Shown piece after piece: positions 1 to 7,572 of a DNA stretch of 18,165 nt. The stretch comes from Parachlorella kessleri. Taxonomy: Eukaryota; Chlorophyta; Trebouxiophyceae; Chlorellales; Chlorellaceae. Position 1 is the first letter of the stretch. Each line of letters opens with the position of its first letter. The stretch is taken from NCBI GenBank assembly GCA_001598975.1, contig BBXU01001480.1, forward strand, positions 1-18,165, read 5' to 3'. Both the position numbers and the translations under genes were made by a program. The notes beneath the pieces were generated by a model. That model was not told the origin of the DNA. It saw only the letters and a program-made list of their open reading frames with translations, and did not search any database.

Positions 1-16
1 TTCCTCTGTTGTTCGA

Positions 17-35
17 CCCCCCCCCCCCCCCCCCC
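17..35. repeat. Poly-C run in intron
   Basis: A run of about 19 cytosines lies in the intron that opens the window, upstream of the first visible exon of the ABC ATPase gene. I see no coding exon of that gene in 1-296. The intron acceptor is the GCGCAG at 291-296. The length of such runs is prone to sequencing error. Confidence 0.8.
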
Positions 36-296
36 GCTCCCCGCCCCCTGTCTCCCTTTGTCCTGGTGGTGAAATTGGAACAACGGCAGCTACACCCACA
101 ACATGCAGGACTAAATGGAGGCACGCAAGGCCTAAGGGCAACTTCTGCACAAGCAGGGCAGCAGCGGCTTACCCTGTGTACGGGGATCCCACCTCACCTG
201 AGGTGACATGCGCCAAAGTACGCCCCGTGGCTGGGCCGTCCAACCTCAAGGCGGGGAAAAAAAAGGACCCCTTCACTCCCTTTCCCCCGGGCGCAG

Positions 297-1500
297 GTGC
301 TGTTGCTGGATGAGATTACGGTGGACATGGATGTAGTGGGCAGGCTGGACCTGCTGCACTTCTTCAGGCAGGAGTGTGAGGAGCGGGGCGCGACCATCGT
401 CTACGTGCGTGAGGGGCCCCCTTGGTTGCCCGTTTCTATTGGAGTTTCCGTCTTACTGCATCAGCATGTGGGCTTCATGTGGTGCAAGCCGATGTAAACT
501 GTGGAAAAGCAAGGGGAGGGCGATGTTTCCCACCGTGAGGCAGCTGTGCATCAGCAGCGGTGGCCTAGTGCCGGCTGCTGCTTGAGCATGCAGCGCAGTG
601 GTGGCTGTCTGCAGCTTCCCTGGCAATCACGACCGTGTTTCATAATGTATTGATGCGCAGCGCACACACCCAAGAGCAGCGTCGGGACGTGCCTCCTGCC
701 AGCTTGTGACAGTGTGTGATGCCTGGCTGGTTACAGGCCACCCACATCTTCGATGGGTTGGAGCGGTGGCCCACGCACTTGGTGTATCTGGAGGGGGGCA
801 GGGCGCTCAAGTCAGGGCCGGTGGAAAGCATACCCGAGATGCAGGTGCGCTTTGCTGGCTGTGCTGTGCTGTGCCATGCTTGGAAATTTTCAAAAACAAT
901 AGCAAGTTTAAGAGATAATGATGTGCTCACTGAGTGGCACCCCTGCAGTGGCATAGGCGCACATGGTTGGTTTGCGTGCAGCCCTGCCCAGCAATTTGCT
1001 ACCATCGGTCTGCGTAGGAGATAACAACTGTGGACTGTCATTGCAACATGGAATCATTCCCTGGGGCCTGTCTGAGCGTTAACACTGGTGAATCTGTACC
1101 CAATGCAAGCAATGGCTACGGAGCAGTAGACAGAGCGGGGACCGATGCCGGGGCTGGTTGTTGCTCCTCTGCTACAAGCAGCCCTGCTGACCTGTCAGCG
1201 AGCCTTGGCCCCTTGGCTTCTCTGGGCTCCTTGGGTTCTCTGGGCTCCCTGCTCCTTGGGCTCTCTTTGGCCGCTCTGAATAAGCTACTGTCCCGCCCTC
1301 AAAGGCACTCCCGCTGTGCTCTGCCTTTTACCATGCAGGCTGCCATAGCTGGTAAGAAGTTGTTGCATGTGGTGGAGGGCTGGCTGCGTGAGGAGAAGAG
1401 GATGCGCAGGGAGGCACAGAAGGCAGGGGCAGCCCAAGTGCAGCAGCCACAGAAGCGTAACCCACTCATGAACAGCAGGCATATGGCATTCTTTAGGTGA
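297..1500 (+). CDS. ABC transporter I family ATPase, ABCI19/20/21 (CAF16-like), 3' part
   Basis: Partial gene, cut at its 5' side. Three exons are visible: 297-404, 737-844 and 1339-1500 (TGA 1498-1500), all phase 0, encoding 125 residues. The first exon opens with the Walker B motif VLLLDE followed by the D-loop region ITVDMDV. Exon 2 starts with the H-loop histidine in [14 protein letters not shown], the signature of the soluble, membrane-domain-free ABCI19-21/CAF16 subfamily. The last exon is a charged helix ([18 protein letters not shown]). The Walker A, Q-loop and signature motif must lie upstream of the window. Family members are soluble ABC ATPases without a transmembrane partner; the yeast relative associates with the CCR4-NOT complex, and the plant proteins are linked to cytokinin and ER functions. 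Family assignment is firm; the exact orthologue and role are not. Confidence 0.88.
1209..1268. repeat. Short CTTGG/CTCTGGG minisatellite in intron
   Basis: An imperfect tandem array built on the alternating words CTTGGG and TTCTCTGGG lies in the last intron of the ABC ATPase gene (845-1338). It translates as a Leu/Gly/Ser-rich run, but the neighbouring acceptor at 1331-1338 and the family alignment place it in the intron. Confidence 0.6.
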
Positions 1501-3072
1501 CAGGCGGCGGGGCGATAGGCAGTGTCGAGTGCTTCTGCCGGCTTGTTGTGACATGGCGCTGACAGGCCTGCATTGCTAGCTATGGTGCCTAACAAAAGTG
1601 CCACGAGCAACGACGGACATTGATACGGTACATCACATCAGCAGCTGGGGAACAGCTGAGCTGGCATCTCCTTCCCTACCTTCCTTCGCTGATTTCGTTG
1701 GGTCAGCTAATAAACTTGATAGATGCAAGGATGCGGTGACTGTATACTCACTGTGTACACTACAACTGATCTTGGGAGGAGTGGTGCATGTCCCTCCAAG
1801 GATTGGTTCTTGATTTTTGTGGGATGTGGGTCTGGCACATCCTGGCTCTGAGTAGGCCCCTGTTGGAACCTAAGCAGCATGATAAGGGGCGGGGCCCTGC
1901 TGGAGTAAGCTGCACTATCGCTTTGGGGGACATCGATTACTAGGGACCACTGCACTCGATGAGCCTCACTGAGTACTCAGAGGCTCATGAGTGTGTAACT
2001 TGAGGGTGAGCGCTTCACAAGATCTGCATAGTATACATGCGGGGCATGGTCAAGCCTGAAGCAGCCAGCTCTGGGTGATCAGCATTCATTACATTGTGAG
2101 CAGAGCTGACGTCATCCGCAATGGCGAGATGGCTGCAACACTCCAGAAGGCAGCAAAGCACAAGTCACGAATCTCACAGCCATGACAGCTAGCTGCAATG
2201 GCAGCCTGAGGCATGTCATCGCCTTGGGTCAGGGGGTCAAAGGAAGATGGCAACCTTGCAAATACCCAAGGAAGCCACAAGAGGGTAAGAAGCAGTGTTG
2301 GTCAAGGGTTAGTCATCAAGAACACAAGACCACGGTATGTCAGCCTTCCTGGCAGACAATGAACACTAGAGTGCCCACTTGCGCGGCCGGCAGTGTAAGA
2401 ATCACGGGACAACACCCCAGGATATGTAACAAAAATGTACAGCTTTATTGCACTGCCCAGTAGTCAGTGCATGAATGCAGTCAGTGCATGGAGTATAGTA
2501 GTAATTGCAACAACGATATGACCGAGGCAGCAGCAATGCTGCAGGACGCAGGGCCGATCCCAGCGCTGAAGCCACACTGGCATGGCAACAACGCCAAACA
2601 CGCACCCAAACGACCCCATTAAAAAAGCCAGACCACCTGCAGAGCACCAGCTGAAGGGCAGCCATACATATTAAGAAAACAGAAGTCAGTGTACTGTTGC
2701 GTACCGCTGACGATGACATGACGACCGCGGTGCACCCCGATGGAGCAGTACTGTGCAGGCGCGCCTGGCACAGGTGCTGAATGGCCTGCGCACAGGCTGC
2801 ACAGACCCGCTCCGCCACACACCGGCTGAACATTCTGAAAACCTCACCACGGCCTGCTGCATGGGCTGCTCCGCCCTGCTGGATGCACCATCCCTCCTCC
2901 GCTGCACAGGCCGCAGCGGCCCAGGGCGGACCTCTGCCCGCCAGCCGCATGAGCAGTACCAGTGAGCAGCACAACCACTGGTACTGCGGCTCGATGTCCT
3001 CCAGTAAGCAGTACAGCCACTAGTACTGCGGCTCGATGTCCTCCAGCGAGCAGTACAGCCACTAGTTTTGCG
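1501..3072. other. Non-coding stretch between convergent genes
   Basis: This stretch lies between the stop of the ABC ATPase gene on the plus strand and the stop of the left PL14 gene on the minus strand, so it should hold both 3' UTRs. Apart from the hairpin/TGTAA at 1953-1998 and the 42-bp repeats starting at 2965, I see no conserved protein or RNA gene. The open frames here have no recognisable domain. No minus-strand TGTAA lies close to the PL14 stop; the nearest I found is at 2089-2093, almost 1 kb away, so the 3' end of that gene is uncertain. Confidence 0.6.
1953..1998 (+). terminator. Hairpin directly abutting a TGTAA poly(A) signal
   Basis: CACTC (1953-1957), ATGAGCCT (1959-1966) and CTGA (1969-1972) pair with TCAG (1977-1980), AGGCTCAT (1981-1988) and GAGTG (1989-1993). 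This makes a 17-bp stem with two small bulges on the left side and a GTAC loop. TGTAA, the usual chlorophyte poly(A) signal, follows at once at 1994-1998 and is the first TGTAA after the ABC ATPase stop codon at 1500. It is most simply the 3' end of that gene, giving a 3' UTR of about 500 nt. Pairing is read directly; the role is inferred. Confidence 0.55.
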
Positions 3073-3101
3073 CTAATACTGCGGCTCGATGTCCTCCAGC
3101 G
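2965..3101 (-). repeat. 42-bp tandem repeat of the PL14 stop-codon region
   Basis: There are three copies: 2965-3006 (42 bp), 3007-3048 (42 bp) and 3049-3101 (53 bp, with an 11-bp insertion at about 3067-3077). Read on the minus strand each copy holds the last eight codons of the left PL14 gene (LEDIEPQY). The copy at 3049-3101 is the real gene end, with TAG at 3075-3073. The middle copy also keeps TAC-TAG in register, while in the outermost copy the TAG has become CAG. The array arose by local duplication of the end of the coding region and now sits in the 3' UTR. Confidence 0.85.
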
Positions 3102-6100
3102 GCAGCGTGACGACCACTGGCTGGGCCGCGGCGGCGGCTTCCACAGCCTGCCCCTCAACCCCAGAGGCCTTCTCTGCGATGGGCGAGCCGGTGCGGTACA
3201 GCTGGATGTTTTTGAAGAGCGTGAAGGTCTCCTCGGTGGGCGACCAGGTGGCGTCGCCGCCGCCGTACCAGGTGCTGAAGACCACGCTGTCCACCTGGAT
3301 CCCTGCACAGCATGGGTTGGTCAGCGTTAGTCAGCCTTGTCCAGTCTGACGGCGTACCAGGTGCTGAAGACCACGCTGTCCACCTGGATCCCTACACAGC
3401 ATGGGTTGGTCAGCATTAGTCAGCCTTGTCTAGTCTGACGGCGTGCCAGGTGCTGAAGACCACGCTGTCCACCTGGATCCCTGCAGAGCATGGGTTAGTC
3501 AGCGTTAGTCAGCCTTGTCTAGTCTGACGGCGTGCCAGGTGCTGAAGACCACGCTGTCCACCTGGATCCCTGCATCGCGTTAGTCAGCCTTGGTCAGCCT
3601 TGTCTAGTCTGCGCCAGCTGACAGTGCCTTGAGCTGTCCCTCACAGACGGGGCCAGCATCGCCTAGCCAGGGTGCGCTATGCGTGGCAACAGCCAGGCTT
3701 GTTCCCTATATCGCAGTATGTGCGCGCTACAGCAACACTCCCCAAACTTGGAGCAGCATACAAGCTGCGGCCCAGGCCCCTCTCCCCTTGGCACACCCAG
3801 CTTGCTGGCCGTGCAACTCGCAGCAACGACGACTGCAAAGCTGGGAAGCTAGCTGCTATACACAGTCTTGCACATACCTGGCTTTGTCCGGTAGGCCACT
3901 TGGTTGTAGTAGATCTTGCGCTCCCCGTTCACCCTTATCTCCACCACGCCGTTGGCCTGCCCCACGTCGTTCATCTGCACCGTCAGGGCTATGTGATGCC
4001 ACTGGCCGGGCTGGAAGTAGAAGGCCCCACGCGACAGCGAGACTCCTGCAGATGTAAGCCAGCAGGGCATGGCTGGGTTAGGAGTATGTGAAAGGCTTCT
4101 CATTCTTGCCCTGGCTTCGGCTCTGCAACTAGCCTTGCCCACGTGACAGGGTCACACAAACATATCTGGCAGCGCCCAGCCCCACTGCCACGCCTGCGAT
4201 GATATGCCACGAACAAGCCACACATTACAAACCGAAGCAGCATCCTTGCTGCCACTCACAAGCACTGTCCCAACACCGCCCACCCCCGGGGTCCCCGGGT
4301 GTTCATGAATCCCCCCCCCCCTCCCCTTGGGCCCCCTCCCCTTCCATCTCCACCCCCCCACCCCCTCCCCTTCCCTCCACCCACCCGCATGGTAGTCGCA
4401 CTTGGTCCTGGGCGGCTGGTCACAGAAGTCGGCCCCTTGGTGGCCCTCCGGCACATACATGTACGCCTCCCCGGCGCCTTCCCGCCGCCACATCACCCTG
4501 ACAGACCAGCAGTCGATGGGGTCCACGCCGCCCCCGCAGCCCCGGGGGCCCCCGCCCAGCCCCGGCAGCTTGCCGCCCCTGCAGTGAGGGAGGGTAGCAT
4601 TGGAGTGAGAGGATTACGCGGCTTACATTGGTGAGGCGACATAATGCCTGCACTACACAATGCCTGGACGACTGGGCCAAGGGTGAGGTAATGTTTGGCA
4701 GGGGTTGGAGGTCGTGGTCGGCCCCCATGGGGAGCCAGCCCTCGAGGCCCCGCCAACACCTCCGCCAGACAGAAAATGAGCAATGACGGGTCCGCGGTGC
4801 TGCCAGCATGCTGGCATCCAGGTGGGCGCCCGGTGTGTATTCCTGTCCGGCACTAGTGGGCAGGCAGGTTGCAAACACACTAGCCGCACCTAATGTAGCC
4901 TAGCCTAGCCTAGTCTAACAGCGTACCGCCACCTGACCATACTGCCCCGAGTCCCCCAAGTGGGGCCGGAGCAGCGCCACCACCCACTCACTTGATGAAC
5001 TCAAAGTCGGGGGGCAGGTAGACATCATACTCCAGGGTCGCCTCAGTGTAGGAGATGGGCACGCCATCACCAAAGGGGTAGGCATAGAACAGGGCGCCAC
5101 CGGGTGGGTGACCACTGGGGGCCCAGCTGCCCTGCAGGGAAGTAATGATTGCAATTGAAAGTCAGAAGGAAGAAATATGCCCAGGTCTAAAAAGGCAACC
5201 TACAAAGAAGCAATTGTCAAGTAACACACAGATGGTTGTCAGCGGGGTAACAGCTCTCGTGCGGCCGGTTCAGTCAGGCAAATGCAAGGTTGAGGCAGCA
5301 GTTTCCCCTTTCAATGGCCCCTGCACCCCACTGATACCGTCGGTGCCCTAATGCAATATCCAGGCGCTTCATCAACCAACGTGAGGCCTCTAGGCACGTA
5401 TATGGCACACACACACACACATACCCCCACACACACGTTTTCACACACATTTCCACAAACTGTATCACATCTACACATCCCAGGCGGCCTGCGCTTCCTC
5501 CCCGAGGCACGGCCGCAACAACACTCCTACCTGGGGATACATCACGATCAGCACTGGCTCAGCATTGCTCGCGTTGGTGGGGTCAAGGATGACCTGCCTG
5601 AGGTCCGCAGGCGGGCTTTCGCTGTACACGATGTAGGGGGCAAAGTACTCCAGGCCGGACTTGGTGTCCATCCTGCACAGGCAGACAGCATTACAGCGCT
5701 GAGCACGCTGCCACAGCGGAGACGGGCGTGGGGGGTGGGCAGCTTGAGGCCAGCATCTAGAGGTCAGTATCTCTAGAGGTCAGCCTGTCCGTTCCCTCAC
5801 TAGGAGGAAAGCCCTGGTATGTCTTTGCACAGGCACGCCATGGGCCCCCTTGTTGGCGTGGGACCTCTACTAGCAAACGGCTCTATTCCCTTTACACCCT
5901 CCCTCCCGTAGCATTATGACCTGCTACGCCTAGGGGGAAGCCACAAGTGACGGCACCCTCACACTGCGGGAACAGCCGTAGGTCAGGCCGAGCCAGGAGG
6001 CATCCCAACCAGAGTGTCACGCCGTCTACATCTGTCTCTTACGAAACAAACAGACACAAGGCGTGCCCTCGCCTGCTACTGGTGTCGTGTTAGGGCAGCC

Positions 6101-6450
6101 AGGGAGCCCACCTGCTGTCTCACAAGCACCGGCTCACCCCACTTTGACAACATGGCACGGCAAGCAAAGTCTCACCTCCCATTCCAGGCTGGGAAGCTCA
6201 GGCCCGTGCCTTGTGGGGGGCTGCTTTCAGCTGGGGCCGGTAACGTGTTGTTAGGCTCCCCTCCGCTGCTGTACGGGTTTTGGTCATTGTCTATTGCCAG
6301 CGATCCCCGCCTAGATACCCTGGCTGGCAGAGAGGCTGCTGCTGAGGTACTAGAGTCTGATATGAGTGAGTTGCCTTGGCTCGGTCCAGCTAGTATCAAT
6401 AATAGCCCCAAGGTAGCGACTGCATGCACCCGTCTGACAGGGGCATGCAT
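3073..6450 (-). CDS. Secreted polysaccharide lyase family 14 (PL14) protein, left copy
   Basis: Six exons on the minus strand: 6450-6176, 5672-5531, 5131-4992, 4578-4385, 4045-3878 and 3302-3073, 1149 nt, 382 residues. The ATG at 6450 is the first in frame after an upstream TGA. Residues 1-26 form a signal peptide (basic MHAPVRR, then a hydrophobic LGLLLILA core), so the protein should enter the secretory path. A low-complexity Ser/Pro/Ala linker runs to about residue 84, and the PL14 domain covers about 93-340. Residues K189 (in GGKLPGLGGG), S211 and R213 (WSVR), Y225 and Y227 (YMY) have exactly the spacing I recall for the catalytic Lys-Ser-Arg-Tyr-Tyr set of chlorovirus vAL-1. PL14 enzymes cleave alginate or glucuronan by beta-elimination; the substrate here is unknown. 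The C-terminal tail ends VTLPLEDIEPQY, shared with the neighbour. Repeats of the exon 6 edges flank that exon. Exon boundaries are supported by exact parallels in the right copy. Confidence 0.88.
3267..3611 (-). repeat. 89-bp tandem repeat carrying the exon 6 splice acceptor
   Basis: Four copies begin at about 3267, 3356, 3445 and 3534 (the last one is shortened and altered). The common word CCACCTGGATCC starts at 3291, 3380, 3469 and 3558, a strict 89-bp period. On the minus strand each unit holds an intron tail, an AG acceptor and the first twelve codons of PL14 exon 6 (IQVDSVVFSTWY or close). Only the copy at 3267-3355 runs into the rest of the exon; the other three lie in intron 5 (3303-3877). 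Acceptors read TGCAG except in the second copy, where it is TGTAG. Confidence 0.92.
4311..4386. repeat. C-rich/G-rich tract next to a splice donor
   Basis: An almost pure pyrimidine tract on the plus strand, with several runs of four or more C. It lies in intron 4 of the left PL14 gene and ends at that intron's donor (GT at 4384-4383). The transcript is minus-strand, so the RNA is G-rich here and could form quadruplexes beside the donor. Confidence 0.7.
4911..4964. repeat. Dispersed ~54-bp repeat, copy 1
   Basis: This segment in intron 3 of the left PL14 gene matches 8495-8548 in intron 4 of the right PL14 gene with a handful of differences. Both start TAGTCTAACA and share the core CCGCCACCTGACCAT and the end AGTCCCCCAAGTGGG. 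The introns are not equivalent, so this is not simple inheritance from the gene duplication. Its start resembles a piece of the 89-bp unit (TAGTCTGACGGCGTACC). A short TAGCC array (about 4896-4915) precedes it. Confidence 0.75.
5406..5450. repeat. CA-rich microsatellite in PL14 intron 2
   Basis: Interrupted (CA)n runs lie in intron 2 of the left PL14 gene (5132-5530). This is simple sequence and no function is suggested. Confidence 0.8.
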
Positions 6451-7572
6451 CTGTCCGACAAGGGCGCAGGTCCTGGCCGCCGCGGATCTGTCCCTGGAAG
6501 CACCAATTGAATAGTGCGCCCCAGTTCCTGCACTGAAACTCGACAGGGGAACTAGTCAGACTGCTGGGAATAAACAAAGCGCATATGCAGGCACTTGCAA
6601 TGCCACATGTGCGCCAGCCACATCCCTCACCTCAGGGCCTAAATAGATCCATCCAGATTTAAAATTCCTTCACAGGCAACAGCCGCTGCCAGCAGTTGTC
6701 CAATGCCATACTCGTAATGAAGCAGGCCAGAGACAGCTTCAGCCGAACCTAGAGTTGGGTTTCCTGCAGAGGCTTGCACTTTTGAGGCCTGCTCAAGAGC
6801 AATTTGGGTTTTGTGCTTGTGGTTGTTGAGCCGGAGCCACCTCTGCTAGTCACGGTGAGTCATGGGGTACAGCTTCCGACTACCAGGTGGTACCTTGGTG
6901 GTACCATGCTGGGTCTTGAACGCAAAACCGCCAGCTGAGCTTTGGGTCGCTTATGTGTTCTACCACCGATATGAGGCGGTGTATGAATGCACCCTGGCGC
7001 CCCACACGCCCTGCCTGTAACCCACCGGCAACGCTAAGGCAATGGCTTGCTGGTCCATGGGTCCAGTCTGGTTTGCTGGGACCTAAGCAGACAAGTCAAT
7101 CAGCGTGTATTAACAAAAATGCACAAGCCTTGCTATCGATTATGGCCCAGATCAGACGCTGCAGCAACACGAAGCTACGGCTAAGCTAGGGCCATGCCAC
7201 AAAGACACCACTGCCCCCAATTTCAGAAGCTCTGAAGAGTGTTTGAAAGATACAGTTCTCGCAGTTTACATATCAACAGCAACAACTTACAGCCATGAAC
7301 AAGCAGTGCTAGAGGTCAGTCCACGCCTAGATGGTTAGTCACTGCTGAGCTTCAAACTTACAACATGTATCCTAGTTCACCTGGCACGCTGTGCTACCCA
7401 ACAGCACTGCCAGTGTAGGCTTGGTGGGCCCCAACTCGAGCAGTTGGCCTCACCCACACCAACTCAAAGTTCAGTAAGTACACACACCAATTCATATCGT
7501 GGCAACGAGTCACAGCCTAGCATAAGGGCATGCACTGCAAAGTGCAAGCTGAAAAGGGTAACCAAGGGGAGC
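6451..7572. other. Region between the two PL14 genes
   Basis: About 1.1 kb holding the 3' UTR of the right PL14 gene and the promoter and 5' UTR of the left one. The frame is open for about 100 nt upstream of the left ATG with no earlier in-frame ATG before a stop. A direct repeat of GGTGGTACC occurs at 6886-6894 and 6897-6905. I see no TATA-like box I would defend, no tRNA and no recognisable protein. The plus-strand open frame at 6953-7189 has no known features. Confidence 0.55.
7266..7362 (-). terminator. Candidate TGTAA poly(A) signals for right PL14 gene
   Basis: Three minus-strand TGTAA words at 7362-7358, 7291-7287 and 7270-7266 lie 210 to 310 nt downstream of the TAG at 7575-7573. 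TGTAA is the usual poly(A) signal in volvocine algae. Which one is used cannot be told from sequence alone. Confidence 0.5.

Noticed and set aside
1709..1714. AATAAA after the ABC ATPase stop
   Set aside because: Chlorophyte genes normally use TGTAA. One is present at 1994-1998 with a hairpin, so AATAAA is probably chance.
2402..2974. Minus-strand open frame of 190 codons downstream of PL14
   Set aside because: Cys/Ala/Val-rich with no recognisable domain. It lies in the presumed 3' UTR and partly in the 42-bp repeats.
3267..3611. CRISPR-like array at the 89-bp repeats
   Set aside because: The units are contiguous without unique spacers, contain exon sequence, and lie in a eukaryotic intron.
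6014..6514. Plus-strand open frame of 166 codons
   Set aside because: It overlaps exon 1 of the left PL14 gene in antisense, where the minus strand has a signal peptide and a splice site matched in the paralogue.
6900..6935. Possible tRNA T-arm (GGGTCTTGAAC)
   Set aside because: The flanking bases do not pair as a T stem, and no acceptor or anticodon arm can be folded around it on either strand.
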